DNA of 64,000 nucleotides from Streptomyces sp. NBC_00223 (GCF_036199905.1 NZ_CP108109.1:7382501-7446500), one strand, 5' to 3'. Positions 40,777-50,869 are shown, numbered from the stretch's first letter. Numbers and translations: made by a program. The notes: a model not told the origin generated them from the letters alone.

Positions 40777-42774
40777 TCAGCGCGGAGCGCCCAGCACCGA
40801 CGGGACCAGGGTCACGTCGGAAGCCCTGACGTACTCGACCCGGTGGCCGAGCTGGATCTCGTAGTAGATCTCCTTGCCGCGCACCACCGTGTGGCTCGCG
40901 GTGTCGAAGGTCGTCGAATAGTCGTACTCGCCGTGCACCGCGCCCCCGACCACATACCGCTGCCCGGCGAGCACCTGGTACGGCATGGGCGTGAGCGCCT
41001 GGACGGGGACGCCCGCCGGGTACGCGGCGGCCTCCGGGTAGGCGCGCCCGTAGACCGGGACGGACGCCAGGCCCTTCTTCGGGGTGATCACCACGCCCAG
41101 CGCGTTGACGGCAGTGGGGTGCGAGGGCGGGTCGAGGAACCACGCCTTCTGCCCGAGGTACCAGATCGCCGTCCAGTCGCCCTGCCGCCCGGCGACCGCG
41201 AACTGCTGACCGGTCGAGGCCCGCGCGCCCATGTCGTTGACGTCCGTGGTGCTCGCGCCGGTGGCACCGTGCAGACCGATGTCCTGGACCAGTGGCGCGT
41301 CCTGGCTCGGAGCGCTGTACAACCGGACCGCGTCCGAGCCGTGCGCCGCGCAGACGGCCGCGGCGGTCGTGCAGCCGGTGTAGAGCGGGGTGTTGGTGTC
41401 GTAGTCCGGGTCGATGGTCACCACACCGCCCCACGTCCCGGCGCCGGCCCGTACGGGCGCGCCGAGCAGCGCCATGTAGTGGCCCCAGTCCCAGTACGGA
41501 CCCGGGTCGGTGTGCATGCCCGGGACATACGCGCCGGTCGGCCCCGGCACGTTGTCGTGCCCGAGGATGTGCTGTCGGTTCAGCGGAATGTCGTACTTCG
41601 CCGCCAGGTAGCGAACCAGCCGCGCGGACGAGCGGTACATCGCCTCGGTGTACCAGGTGCCCGGATCGACCAGGAAACCCTCGTGCTCGATACCGATCGA
41701 CTTCGCGTTGGTGTACCAGTTGCCCGCGTGCCAGCCCACGTCCCGTGTCTTCACATGCTGCGCGATGTGCCCGTCGGCCGAGCGGACCGTGTAGTGCCAG
41801 GCCAGATACGTCGGGTCCTGCACGAGCATGAGCGAGGTGTCCCACGACCCCTCGGTGTCATGGATGACGATGGTGTCGATCTTCAGGTCGTGCGGGCGGT
41901 CGGCGAGGTCGTAGTTGCCGTAGTCCCCGCCGCCGGTCTCCTGGTAGGGCGCCGGGACCCACTCGCAGCCCAGGCCCTGGGGGCACTCGGTCCCCGCCGC
42001 GTTCGCCGCGCGCAGCCCCACTTGGGCGGCCTGCCCCGAGGCCGGGGCCAGCGACGGCACGGCCGGCAGGGCGATCCGCTGGCCGCCGTCGGTGGTCCTG
42101 GCCTGGCCCTGCCTGATCACGTCGAAGACGTCGTCGGCGAAGGCGTCGGCGGTCGCCCGGTCGTCGGCGCCGGAGTAGCGGGCGACGGCCGCGTACCAGT
42201 CCGCCGGGTCCGCGCTCAGCGGCTCGCCCAGCGACTTCTGCGCGTCGGCCAGCAGGGCGGCGCCGCCCGCGACGTTCACCGCCGGGTCCGCGCGCAGCGC
42301 GTCGGCGGGCAGCCCGGTGAGCGCGACCGCCCGGTCCAGGGTGGTGAGGCTCGCGGGCAGCGCGGCGATGTCGGGCGCCCGCACGGCGGCGGCGGTGATC
42401 AGTGGCCGGCTGTCGTCGCCGCGCCCGTCGTCCCCGCCGTCGCCCGCACCCCGCTGCGGGAAGTCGGTCAGGGCGGTACGGGCGTCCGTCAGGTGCATCG
42501 GCCCGTAGCCGCCGGTGACACTCGGCATGCCCTGGTGGCCGTCCCAGCGGGACTCCAGGTAGGACACGCCGAGCAGCACGCTCTGCGGCACCCGGTAGCG
42601 CTGGGCGGCGTCCGAGAACGCCCGTTGCAGCGTGCCGGACGCGGCGGCCGGGCCGGGCTCGGCCGCGTGCGCGGACCCGAACACCGGCAGCAGGGCGGCG
42701 GCCGCGGCGACGGCCGTCACCGTACGGGCGCGCCTGCCACGGAACCTGCCGGACGGGGGAGCGGACTCTGGCAC
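40777..42774 (-). CDS. Secreted N-acetylmuramoyl-L-alanine amidase
   Basis: A 665-aa protein. Signal peptide about 1-37. An N-terminal transglycosylase-like helical domain (V-P-Q-S-V-L-L-G-V-S-Y-L-E-S-R-W) is followed by the Amidase_2 domain (about 300-455) with Zn ligands in T-I-V-I-H-D-T-E-G and I-L-G-H-D-N-V-P-G-P-T, plus W-H-A-G-N-W-Y and I-G-I-E-H-E-G. An SH3-like C-terminal region has G-D-W-T-A-I-W-Y-L-G-Q-K-A-W-F. It cleaves the amide bond between muramic acid and the stem peptide. GTG start with GGAGG about 8 bases upstream. Confidence 0.92.
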   Translation of the reverse strand: MPESAPPSGRFRGRRARTVTAVAAAAALLPVFGSAHAAEPGPAAASGTLQRAFSDAAQRYRVPQSVLLGVSYLESRWDGHQGMPSVTGGYGPMHLTDARTALTDFPQRGAGDGGDDGRGDDSRPLITAAAVRAPDIAALPASLTTLDRAVALTGLPADALRADPAVNVAGGAALLADAQKSLGEPLSADPADWYAAVARYSGADDRATADAFADDVFDVIRQGQARTTDGGQRIALPAVPSLAPASGQAAQVGLRAANAAGTECPQGLGCEWVPAPYQETGGGDYGNYDLADRPHDLKIDTIVIHDTEGSWDTSLMLVQDPTYLAWHYTVRSADGHIAQHVKTRDVGWHAGNWYTNAKSIGIEHEGFLVDPGTWYTEAMYRSSARLVRYLAAKYDIPLNRQHILGHDNVPGPTGAYVPGMHTDPGPYWDWGHYMALLGAPVRAGAGTWGGVVTIDPDYDTNTPLYTGCTTAAAVCAAHGSDAVRLYSAPSQDAPLVQDIGLHGATGASTTDVNDMGARASTGQQFAVAGRQGDWTAIWYLGQKAWFLDPPSHPTAVNALGVVITPKKGLASVPVYGRAYPEAAAYPAGVPVQALTPMPYQVLAGQRYVVGGAVHGEYDYSTTFDTASHTVVRGKEIYYEIQLGHRVEYVRASDVTLVPSVLGAPR

Positions 42775-43108
42775 GGGCGGCCACCTCCAAGAGATACCGG
42801 GTCGTTCGGCATCACAGAGGTATCGGCTGGCGGATCATCCGTCAACTACCCGTGCCCGGTGTCGTCTTCGCACGTCAGCACGGGTTTCGCCGAAGTTTCG
42901 GCGGCCCGGGGCGCCGACCAGGCTCGCGTCAGTGGTGTGGACCAGCGGGGCGGGTGGGGCGGAACGGAAAATCAGAGCGGTGCGGCGGGGCCGGCGCGGG
43001 GGCCGGCAGAGCAGTCGGCAGGTCGGTCGGGGAGTCGGTCCGGTCGTGGGTGACATCGAGGTTCAGGGCACCAGGCCCCGCTGGCAGCGGCGGTGTTCTC
43101 CATGGCGG
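42775..43108. other. Gap upstream of the amidase
   Basis: 334 bp. On the minus strand TTGACG (42835-42840) followed by GATACC (42817-42822) is a weak promoter candidate for the amidase. The right half is G-rich with no recognised element. Confidence 0.35.
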
Positions 43109-44191
43109 TCAGCGCGTGCCGACCGCCGCCCGTACCGCCCGGCGGGCCATACCGCAGTCGTCGTGCAGCCGCCGCAGCAGCAGCCGCTGCTCCTCGCCCG
43201 CCTCGACCGCGCCCGGAGTGACCGCGGCCGGTGCCCGCATGGTGCGCTGCACGGCTGTCTCATAGGTGCGGATCTCCCGGGTCAGCACCAGCATCAGGTT
43301 CACCAGGAAGGCGTCCCGCGCCGCCGGACCCTGGGCCTGCGCCTGCTGGCTGATCTGCCGCCGCGCCGCCGGGTCGTCACCGAGCACCGACCAGAGCACC
43401 GCCAGGTCGTACCCCGGCAGATACCAGCCCGCGTGCTCCCAGTCGACCAGCGCGGGTCCGGCCGGCGACAGCAGCACATTGGAGAGCAGCGCGTCGCCGT
43501 GGCAGAACTGCCCCTGGACATGGGCCAGTCCGTGCAGCAGCTTCTGCAGGTCGCCCATGTCCCGGTCGGTGAGCAGGCCGAGTTCGTGGTAGCGGTTGAT
43601 CCGGGCCGGGTAGTCGATCGGGGCGTCGAAGGCGCCGGGCGGCGGACGCCAGGTGTTGACCCTCGAGTACGCCGACAGCGCGGCGCGTACGTCCGCTCTG
43701 GTCGGTGTCTGCGAGGGGTGCCGCTGCGGCGAGACCACCCGGCCGGGCATTCGCTCCATCACCAGCACACAGCTGTCGGGGTCGGCGGCGATCAGCCGTG
43801 GCACCCGTACCGGCGGACGGTGCCGGACGAAGGTGCGGTAGGCCGCTATCTCGTGGCGGAAACGTTCCGCCCATGCCGGTGAGTGGTCCAGCAGGCATTT
43901 GGCGACCGCGGGAGCGCGGCCCGAGGTGCCGATCAGCAGCGCCGTACGGCCACCGCGGCGCAGCAACTGCACCGGGGTGAACTCGGGACAGATCCGCTGC
44001 ACAGCCGCGACCGCCGTACGGATCTGGGTCCCCTGCGGGCCGGTCAAGTCGATTCTCCCGCTGAGCGGATGCGAGCCGCCCGCCATGGTCCGCCGTACGG
44101 CGGTGGCCGGGCGCGGGCGCAGCACCGGCTCGGCGACCGAGGGGTACGCGGGCCGGGGCGGGGCGGACACGGAGGACGATGCCGAGTACAT
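43109..44191 (-). CDS. APH-family phosphotransferase
   Basis: A 360-aa protein. Kinase motifs are Q-F-C-H-G-D-A-L-L-S-N-V-L (near 230) and A-L-V-D-W-E-H-A-G-W, with V-A-K-C-L-L as the probable ATP lysine. The C-terminal helical tail ends R-R-L-H-D-D-C-G-M-A-R-R-A. The substrate is unknown; the gene is divergent from the NsdA-like gene and may be developmental. The ATG at 44191 has only a weak ribosome site. An upstream frame to 44962 is a shadow of the neighbour. Confidence 0.85.
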   Translation of the reverse strand: MYSASSSVSAPPRPAYPSVAEPVLRPRPATAVRRTMAGGSHPLSGRIDLTGPQGTQIRTAVAAVQRICPEFTPVQLLRRGGRTALLIGTSGRAPAVAKCLLDHSPAWAERFRHEIAAYRTFVRHRPPVRVPRLIAADPDSCVLVMERMPGRVVSPQRHPSQTPTRADVRAALSAYSRVNTWRPPPGAFDAPIDYPARINRYHELGLLTDRDMGDLQKLLHGLAHVQGQFCHGDALLSNVLLSPAGPALVDWEHAGWYLPGYDLAVLWSVLGDDPAARRQISQQAQAQGPAARDAFLVNLMLVLTREIRTYETAVQRTMRAPAAVTPGAVEAGEEQRLLLRRLHDDCGMARRAVRAAVGTR

Positions 44192-44474
44192 AGGAGGAAG
44201 CAGATCCCTTCGCGTTCTTCGCGTTCCTGAGAGTTCAGGGGCGCCACCTCGGCAGCCGGCCGCGACCGCGCGAGGCGGACGCGCCCGTGCCCGACGGATC
44301 GGCCGGTACCGCACCCTGGGGAATGCGGCGCCGGGCCGGGGTGGCGCGTTCCTACCTGACACCCGAGTGCGGGTGGCAGACCATCTGGCGGACCCTGGCG
44401 AACCCTGGCGAATAGTCGCGGGGCCGTTGTCGGGGGGATTACTGTCAACGTGCCGAGGAACCTGGGGGCTTGAC

Positions 44475-45974
44475 GTGGGCAATGAAGCCAACACCCGACT
44501 CGCGGACCTGTTCGGCCTCACCGGATGGTCCAAGGGCGAACTCGCGCGGCTGGTCAACCGGCAGGCGGCGGCCATGGGCCATCCGCAGCTGGCGACCGAC
44601 ACGTCGCGCGTACGCCGCTGGATCGACACCGGTGAGTCGCCGCGCGAACCCGTGCCGAAGGTGTTGGCCGCGCTGTTCACCGAGCGTCTCGGCCGTGTCG
44701 TGACCATCGAGGATCTCGGGTTCGACCGGCGCCGGCAGTCAGGGAAACGCCACACCGGAGACGGGCTGCCGTGGCAGCCGGAACGAACAGCCGAGGTTCT
44801 CACCGAATTCACGGGAATGGACCTCATGCTCAACCGACGCGGTCTGGTGGGCGCGGGCGCCGCGCTCGCCTCCGGCTCCGTACTCAGCACGGCCATGTAC
44901 GACTGGCTGCACACCGACCCGGTCCTCGCGGCCGACGGGCCGGTCTTCGACAATCCGCTCACCGCCGACCCCGCCGCCTACGACCGCTACGAGGCGGCCC
45001 CGATCGGCTCCCAGGAGATCGAGTCCCTGGAACGCTCGGTCGAGGTGTTCCGCGCCTGGGACGCCTCCCGGGGCGGCGGGCTCCAGCGCAAGGCGGTGGT
45101 CGGTCAGCTCAACGAGGTGGGCGGCATGCTCACCTACCGCCACCCGCCGCACCTCCAGCGGCGGCTGTGGGGCGTGGCCGCCAACCTCGCCGTCCTGGCC
45201 GGCTGGATGTCCCACGACGTGGGCCTGGAACCCACCGCCCAGAAGTACTTCCTGATCGCCGCGCACGCCGGGCGGGAGGGCGGCGACCGGCCCAGGGCCG
45301 GGGAGGCGCTGTCCCGGGCGGCCCGCCAGATGGTGCACCTGGGCCGGCCCGACGAGGCGCTTGACCTGATGAAGCTCGCCAGGGCCGGTTCCGGGGACGC
45401 CACTTTGCCCCGCACCCGGGCCATGCTGCACACCATCGAGGCGTGGGCGCAGGCGTCCATGGGCCGCGGCCAGGCGATGCGGCGCACCCTGGGCGAGGCC
45501 GAGGAGCTGTTCGTGTCCGACAGGGGCGACGTTCCGGGGCCCAGCTGGATGCAGAGCTTCGACGAGGCCGATCTGCACGGCATGGAGGCGCTGGCCTTCC
45601 GCACCCTGGCCGAGTACGACCCGACGGCCGCCGCCCGGGCGCGCGCGCACGGCAAGCAGGCGATCAAGCTGCGCGGCGAGGGCCATGAGCGCTCCATGAT
45701 CTTCGACTATCTGTCCGTGGCGTCGGCCTGCTTCATCGCCGACGACCCCGAGGAGGCCGACCGCTACGCCCGGCTGGCGCTGCTGACCATCGGTCAGACC
45801 TCCTCGCACCGCACCTGGGACCGGCTGCGCGCGATGTACCGGCTCACCGCGCGGTACGCCGACCACGGCCGTATCCAGGATCTGCGGCAGGAGATCGAGA
45901 CCGCGCTGCCGAGAGTGAAGGCGGCCAGGGGCGGCCGGGGGAAGGGGCCCGCCACCGGCCGGATGTCCGTCTAG
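44475..45974 (+). CDS. NsdA-like developmental/antibiotic regulator
   Basis: A 499-aa protein. The N terminus reads L-T-G-W-S-K-G-E-L-A-R-L-V-N-R-Q, then D-T-S-R-V-R-R-W-I-D-T-G-E-S-P-R-E-P-V-P, a helix-turn-helix-like segment shared with the NsdA/sporulation-associated family of Streptomyces. The rest is TPR-like helical repeats (about 200-480). NsdA of S. coelicolor represses antibiotic production and sporulation; whether this is the orthologue or a paralogue cannot be decided here. The GTG follows G-rich CTGGGGG. Confidence 0.8.
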   Translation: MGNEANTRLADLFGLTGWSKGELARLVNRQAAAMGHPQLATDTSRVRRWIDTGESPREPVPKVLAALFTERLGRVVTIEDLGFDRRRQSGKRHTGDGLPWQPERTAEVLTEFTGMDLMLNRRGLVGAGAALASGSVLSTAMYDWLHTDPVLAADGPVFDNPLTADPAAYDRYEAAPIGSQEIESLERSVEVFRAWDASRGGGLQRKAVVGQLNEVGGMLTYRHPPHLQRRLWGVAANLAVLAGWMSHDVGLEPTAQKYFLIAAHAGREGGDRPRAGEALSRAARQMVHLGRPDEALDLMKLARAGSGDATLPRTRAMLHTIEAWAQASMGRGQAMRRTLGEAEELFVSDRGDVPGPSWMQSFDEADLHGMEALAFRTLAEYDPTAAARARAHGKQAIKLRGEGHERSMIFDYLSVASACFIADDPEEADRYARLALLTIGQTSSHRTWDRLRAMYRLTARYADHGRIQDLRQEIETALPRVKAARGGRGKGPATGRMSV

Positions 45975-46031
45975 GGGCTCCCCGTACCGTCATTCGCCCG
46001 CTCCGGCCCTGTCACCGGCCCGCGCGGGATC

Positions 46032-47483
46032 TCAGGCGATTCTCGCGACCAGGACGCAGGCGTCGTCCTCGCGCTCGGGGACGCCGAACTCCTCGGCGAT
46101 CAGCCGTACGCAGTCCTGCGCGGATCTGGCGTTCGCGAAGAGCGGCGCCATGGCCAGCAGACGGTGGTCACCGCTGTCGACTCCCGTGGCGTCGGTCACC
46201 CGGCGCGGGATCAGACCGTCGGTGTGCAGCAACAGCAGGTCGCCGGGGGCCAGTTGCTCACGGGCCTGGGTGTACTTCGCGCCCGAGGTCGCGCCGAGCA
46301 GCACTCCGTCCGGAGGGTCGAGGACCCGCCCCGTCCCGTTGCGGAACAGCAGTGGGGCGGGGTGCCCGGCCTGCGACCAGTTGAGCACCCGGGTGGCCGG
46401 CTCGTAGCGGCAGCACAGGGCGCTGCCGAGGGCCGGTTGCGGTGAGGTGTCCAGCAGCTCGTTGAGCCAGCCCATCAGCGGGCCCGGCTGGAGGCCCGCG
46501 ACGGCCATGCCGCGCAGCGCGCCGAGCAGCATCGCCATGCCCGAGGTGGCGGCGACACCGTGCCCGGTGAGGTCGCCGACCGTCAGTAAGGAGGAGCCGT
46601 CGGGCAATTGCATCGCGTCGTACCAGTCGCCGCCGATCAGGGCGCTGGTCGCCGACGGCAGATAGTGGGCGGCGAGGTCCATGGTGATGGGACCCCCGTC
46701 CTGCGGGAAGCGCAGGGTGCCGCGCCACGGGGGAAGCACGGCCTCCTGCAACTCGACCGCGAGCCGACGCTCGGTCTGCGCGATCTGCCGCTGCCGCTCC
46801 AGGGATTCACGGGTCTCCCGCAGCGTGCGCTGGCTGCGCCGAAGATCGCTGACGTCACGGATCACCGCCCACATGGCGACGGTGCCGCCGTCGGGGCCGA
46901 GCACCGGCTCGCCCACCATGTGCACCGTGCGCACCGAGCCGTCCGCGCGCACGATACGGAACTCGCCGTCCATCGGCCGTCCGTCCACCAGACAGCCGGT
47001 CACCATCTCGGTGAGCAGCTGCTGGTCCTCGGAGAACAGCCACGAGGGCAACTCGTCCAGGGTCAGCGGACCCTCCTCGGGAGAACGGCCGAAGATCCGG
47101 TACAGCTCGTCCGACCACTGGGCGTCATCGGTGAGCAGGTCCCACTCCGCGCTGCCCGCCCGGCCGAGTGTGCCGATCACGCCGGCGTCCGGCCGCGAGG
47201 GCTGGGCGGGTACGTCGGGCAGCAGGGTGGCGACCGGGGTGGCCGGCTCGAAGCCGTCTCGGAGCTGGCCCAGGTGGGTGCCGAGGTCGTCCAGCTGGTG
47301 CACGGCCAGGTCGCACAGCGCGCGCTGCCAGCGCAATTGCGGGTCCTCCGCGGCGGACGCGGTGTCCACCAGCATCGAGTCCACCCGGGTCCGCAACTGG
47401 CGGGCCTGACTGATCAACGCGTCCACCGCACCGGGCTCCGGCGGCTGTGCTGCGGTGTGATCCGCGTGCGTGGGGGACGGCAT
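46032..47483 (-). CDS. PAS-PP2C (SpoIIE-type) phosphatase
   Basis: A 483-aa protein. An N-terminal helical segment precedes a PAS domain (about 95-235; W-S-D-E-L-Y-R-I-F-G-R-S-P-E-E-G, then M-D-G-E-F-R-I-V-R-A-D-G-S-V-R). A short coiled coil leads to the SpoIIE-like PP2C domain with metal sites G-G-D-W-Y-D-A-M, V-G-D-L-T-G-H-G-V and E-D-D-A-C-V-L-V. It would dephosphorylate an anti-anti-sigma factor upon sensing a signal. GGAG lies 7 bases before the ATG. Convergent with the NsdA-like gene. Confidence 0.9.
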   Translation of the reverse strand: MPSPTHADHTAAQPPEPGAVDALISQARQLRTRVDSMLVDTASAAEDPQLRWQRALCDLAVHQLDDLGTHLGQLRDGFEPATPVATLLPDVPAQPSRPDAGVIGTLGRAGSAEWDLLTDDAQWSDELYRIFGRSPEEGPLTLDELPSWLFSEDQQLLTEMVTGCLVDGRPMDGEFRIVRADGSVRTVHMVGEPVLGPDGGTVAMWAVIRDVSDLRRSQRTLRETRESLERQRQIAQTERRLAVELQEAVLPPWRGTLRFPQDGGPITMDLAAHYLPSATSALIGGDWYDAMQLPDGSSLLTVGDLTGHGVAATSGMAMLLGALRGMAVAGLQPGPLMGWLNELLDTSPQPALGSALCCRYEPATRVLNWSQAGHPAPLLFRNGTGRVLDPPDGVLLGATSGAKYTQAREQLAPGDLLLLHTDGLIPRRVTDATGVDSGDHRLLAMAPLFANARSAQDCVRLIAEEFGVPEREDDACVLVARIA

Positions 47484-47864
47484 GACGCACTCCGAACATG
47501 TCTGCGGGCAGGCGCTGAGGCGGCCGTGGCGGACGGAAGGACCGGTAACGACTGTTGCACAGTGAGCGATGGGTCGTAAGGGTTTCCGCGATACCCGATC
47601 CGGTGGTGCTTCTGGCATATGCCACTCGCACCGTGTATTTTCGGCCACTGTGTGCGACTGGCTCGCCACGCAGCGGGTACCCAGCGGCCCCCGCGGCCCC
47701 TCCGGAAGCGACACCGCGCCGGTGACTCGATAGGCTTCCGCCGCCCGTCCCCACGGAATTCACGCTACCGCCAGGTATGAAACGCCCGGTGGTCGGTAAG
47801 GATGCCGGGCATCGGCTGCGGAAATCCCGTTGCCATGGAATCCCCCGCACCGGATGCTGACCTC
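47484..47864. other. Divergent promoter gap
   Basis: 381 bp between the phosphatase and HEAT-repeat genes, AT-richer at 47550-47650. It must contain both promoters; no specific site is assigned and no gene is seen. Confidence 0.4.
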
Positions 47865-49292
47865 ATGTTCGACCCAGACATAGCGCCCAGTGGCACCCTT
47901 CTCGGCCTCCTCCAGAGAGGACGCGGAGACGGGCCCCTGCATGCCCTGGCGGCGCAGCGGGCCGAAGCCCTCGCCGCCCTGGAGCAGTGCGTACTGCGCG
48001 ATCCCCGGCTCGACTGGCGGGTCGAATCGCGCTCCCTTTATTACGCGCGCCTGTACTCGGACCTGGAAAGCCCGCTCGACGGGATCGAACAGCACCTCTT
48101 CCAACCCGACGACCTGATCGCCCCCGACGAGCACCGCTGCGGCCTGGCCCTGTCCGTCCTGGGGCACCTGGCCGGATACGGTCGCCGCGACGCGCTGCAT
48201 TTGCTGCGCCGCTACGCCGCGACCGGCGGCTGCTGGGAATGGGCGCTGGACGAACTCGCGGTCCGCGACGACGACAGCGGGCTGCGCGATCTCGGCCCCG
48301 CCGTCGTGGCTCGCTTCCCGCACACCCCCGAGGGCGAAGCGGCCCTGGCCCGCGCGGTCCGCGAGGCGTACGAACCGCGGCCCTGGCAGCTGTGGGCCGA
48401 GGACACCTCCCGTCCGGCGACCGCCGAACGGGTCCGCAAGGCCGAGGGACAGGTCTCCTTCGACCGGTGGCAGCGTCAACTGCGCTCCGCGGGCCCCACC
48501 CCCGGCTGGAAGGTCTCCGCCGTCCTTGCCTGGGCCGAGCAGGGCCTCGCGGAACACCCGGCGGTCGAGCGGGACCAGCCCGCCGCCCGCTGCCTCGCCG
48601 CCGTCGCGGGCCCCGAGGACCGCCCCGAGCTGCTGGACGCGGCCCTCCAGGGCCCCTCCGCCGCCCGCGCCGCCGCCCTGCGGCACCTCACCCACCGCCG
48701 TGACCCCAAGGCGCTCGACCTGATCGAGACCGCGGCCGCCTGCCACGACGACCGGGTGGTACGCGCCGCCGTCGAGTCCTTCGAACGGCAGCGGGACGAC
48801 GACGCCATGGCCCGCGCCCGCGACTGGGCGCCGCGCGCCGACCCGCTCGGCTCCGCCGCCGCCCGGATGCTCGCCCGGCACGGCGGCCCCGCGGACGCCG
48901 ACCCCGTGCTCGCCGCGCTGCGCCGCACCGTGCGGACCGGGGGCGCCGACGCCGACGGGCTCGACGCCCTGGTCGAGGGCGCCGGGCGGCTCGCCGCCTG
49001 CCGCGCCACCCCTTTGCTGCGACATATCTACCGCGAGACGTCCTCGTCGCAATTGCGCGGCACCGCCGCACTTGCGCTGGCCGGCGCCGACCCGGGGTTC
49101 GGCGCCGGGTTCGCCGTCGAATGCCTCTGGGACTGCGAGGAGAGCACCCGGGAGCTGGCCGCGCACAAGGCCGCCTCCGGGGACGTACGCGTGCTGGCGC
49201 AATTGCGCCGGCTGGCCGCCGACCCGGCCGAGGAGGCCGAGGTGCAGACGGCGGTACGCGGCCGGCTGCGCTCGGGCGGCTCCGCGCGGTGA
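47865..49292 (+). CDS. HEAT-repeat protein
   Basis: A 475-aa all-helical protein. The C-terminal 250 residues contain successive HEAT-like repeats (A-R-A-A-A-L-R-H-L-T-H-R-R-D-P-K-A-L-D, then V-V-R-A-A-V-E-S-F, then L-R-G-T-A-A-L-A-L-A-G-A-D-P). The N terminus M-F-D-P-D-I-A-P-S-G-T-L-L-G-L-L-Q-R-G-R-G-D-G is typical of a conserved Streptomyces family, so the ATG at 47865 is chosen over the upstream ATGs. Probably a protein-protein interaction scaffold; partners are unknown. Confidence 0.8.
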   Translation: MFDPDIAPSGTLLGLLQRGRGDGPLHALAAQRAEALAALEQCVLRDPRLDWRVESRSLYYARLYSDLESPLDGIEQHLFQPDDLIAPDEHRCGLALSVLGHLAGYGRRDALHLLRRYAATGGCWEWALDELAVRDDDSGLRDLGPAVVARFPHTPEGEAALARAVREAYEPRPWQLWAEDTSRPATAERVRKAEGQVSFDRWQRQLRSAGPTPGWKVSAVLAWAEQGLAEHPAVERDQPAARCLAAVAGPEDRPELLDAALQGPSAARAAALRHLTHRRDPKALDLIETAAACHDDRVVRAAVESFERQRDDDAMARARDWAPRADPLGSAAARMLARHGGPADADPVLAALRRTVRTGGADADGLDALVEGAGRLAACRATPLLRHIYRETSSSQLRGTAALALAGADPGFGAGFAVECLWDCEESTRELAAHKAASGDVRVLAQLRRLAADPAEEAEVQTAVRGRLRSGGSAR

Positions 49293-49325
49293 CCCGGTTC
49301 GCCACCAGGTGACGGGCCCCGGCGC

Positions 49326-50201
49326 TCAGATCAGCCGGGCCGGGCGCAGGGGCACGAAGCGGACGGGCGTCCCCGGCGGCGCCTGGGCGGCGGCCGGCAG
49401 CGCGGCCTCGGGGACGACACCGATCACCGGGTAGCCGCCCGTGGTCGGATGATCGGCCAGGAAGACCACCGGGCGGCCGTCCGGCGGCACCTGGACGGCG
49501 CCCGGCACCATGCCCTCGCTCGGCAGCTCCCCGTCGCGGGCCCGCCGCAGCGCGGGGCCCAGGGTACGCAGCCCGATCCGGTTCGAGGCGGGCGAGACGG
49601 TGTACGGGCCCGCGGCCAGGGTGGCGAACGCGTCCGGCGTGAACCAGTCGTCGCGCGGCCCGGGCGCCAGCGGCAGGACCAGCTCGGCGCCGAAACCCTC
49701 GTACGGCAGCACGTCGGCGCCCGCGCTGCGGCCCCGCGCCGGGCCGACCGGGAGGACGTCGCCGTCGGCCAGCGGGCCGGGGCCGAGGCCGGAGAGCAGA
49801 TCCGTCGACCTGCTGCCCAGCACCGGCTCCACGGCGACGCCCCCGCCGACCGCCACACAGCTGCGCAGCCCCCGCGTGGCCGCCCCGACGTCGAGCAGCG
49901 CCCCGGCGGGCACCCGTACCGGCGCGCCCCACGCGGCGGGCCGCCCGTCGACCCGTACCGCGCACGCGGCGCCCGTCACCGCGACGACGACCGGGTGCGA
50001 GGGGCGCAGCTCGCAGCCGTTGAGCGTCGTCTCCAGGGCGGCGGCCTCCGCCGGATTGCCGACCAGACGGTTGGCCAGGAGGTGGGCGGGCCGGTCGAGG
50101 GCGCCCGAGCGCGGCACCCCGAGGTGGGCGTGACCGGCGCGGCCCAGATCCTGCACGGTGGTCAGGGCGCCGGAGCGCACCACCTCCAGACGGTCCGTCA
50201 T
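49326..50201 (-). CDS. pxpC: 5-oxoprolinase subunit C
   Basis: A 291-aa KipA/biotin-dependent carboxyltransferase-like protein. T-T-V-Q-D-L-G-R-A-G-H-A-H-L-G-V-P-R-S-G-A-L-D is the family start, and F-L-A-D-H-P-T-T-G-G-Y-P-V-I-G-V the conserved C-terminal segment. With PxpA and PxpB it forms the ATP-dependent 5-oxoprolinase that opens pyroglutamate to glutamate. Its ATG overlaps the pxpB stop (ATGA). Last gene of a three-gene coupled operon. Confidence 0.92.
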   Translation of the reverse strand: MTDRLEVVRSGALTTVQDLGRAGHAHLGVPRSGALDRPAHLLANRLVGNPAEAAALETTLNGCELRPSHPVVVAVTGAACAVRVDGRPAAWGAPVRVPAGALLDVGAATRGLRSCVAVGGGVAVEPVLGSRSTDLLSGLGPGPLADGDVLPVGPARGRSAGADVLPYEGFGAELVLPLAPGPRDDWFTPDAFATLAAGPYTVSPASNRIGLRTLGPALRRARDGELPSEGMVPGAVQVPPDGRPVVFLADHPTTGGYPVIGVVPEAALPAAAQAPPGTPVRFVPLRPARLI

Positions 50202-50869
50202 CGGACCGCCAGGAAGCGGACGTCGGCGCCGGGGGTGAGCAGGGCCGCCGGTTCGCGGGCCGGGTCCCACAAGGCGGCGTCGGTCGTCCCGACGAGCTGC
50301 CAGCCGCCGGGCGAGGAGCGCGGATACACCCCGGCGTACGGCCCGGCCAGCGCCACGGAGCCGGCCGGTACGGCGGTACGCGGGCTGTCCCGGCGCGGCA
50401 CGCGCAGCTCCGGCGGAAGGCCCGTCAAGTAGCCGAATCCGGGGGCGAATCCGCAGAACGCCACCCGGAAGGGCGTGCGTACGATCAGGTCCGCGACCTC
50501 GGCCGGGGCCATCCTCCAGCGGGCGGCCACCTCGGCGAGGTCCGGCCCGTCGAACCGTACCGGCAGCTCCACCGCCTCGCCCCGGCCGCGTACCAGGGGC
50601 GGTACGTCCCAGCGCGCCACCTCGGCCGCGAAGGCCCGGGGATCGGACAGACCGCGTACCAGGACGGTACGGGCGGCCGGCACGATCTCGGTGACCTCGG
50701 GCCACGCGCCCGCCGCCCGCCTGCGCAGCAACTCCGCGTGCAGTGCCTCGGCCTGCTCGCCGTCTCCGGTCTCGACCAGGACGGCCGACTCGCCGGCGGG
50801 CAGAAACCTCAGGGTTCCGTGCGGGCCGCCAGCCGTGTCGGTCGTACCGGTCTTGTCAACGGATGTCAT
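50198..50869 (-). CDS. pxpB: 5-oxoprolinase subunit B
   Basis: A 223-aa KipI-type protein. F-L-P-A-G-E-S-A-V-L-V-E opens the domain. V-A-F-C-G-F-A-P-G-F-G-Y-L-T-G-L-P and G-P-Y-A-G-V-Y-P-R-S-S-P-G-G-W are the signature segments that, with PxpC, bind ATP for 5-oxoproline phosphorylation. The ATG at 50869 overlaps the pxpA stop. The longer frame to 50962 runs into pxpA shadow sequence. The N-terminal 15 residues are a variable Thr/Gly extension. Confidence 0.92.
   Translation of the reverse strand: MTSVDKTGTTDTAGGPHGTLRFLPAGESAVLVETGDGEQAEALHAELLRRRAAGAWPEVTEIVPAARTVLVRGLSDPRAFAAEVARWDVPPLVRGRGEAVELPVRFDGPDLAEVAARWRMAPAEVADLIVRTPFRVAFCGFAPGFGYLTGLPPELRVPRRDSPRTAVPAGSVALAGPYAGVYPRSSPGGWQLVGTTDAALWDPAREPAALLTPGADVRFLAVR

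Noticed and set aside
42775..43108. c-di-AMP (ydaO-type) riboswitch before the amidase gene
   Set aside because: Expected because cell-wall hydrolase genes in Streptomyces often have one, but I could not find the conserved core or pseudoknot motifs.
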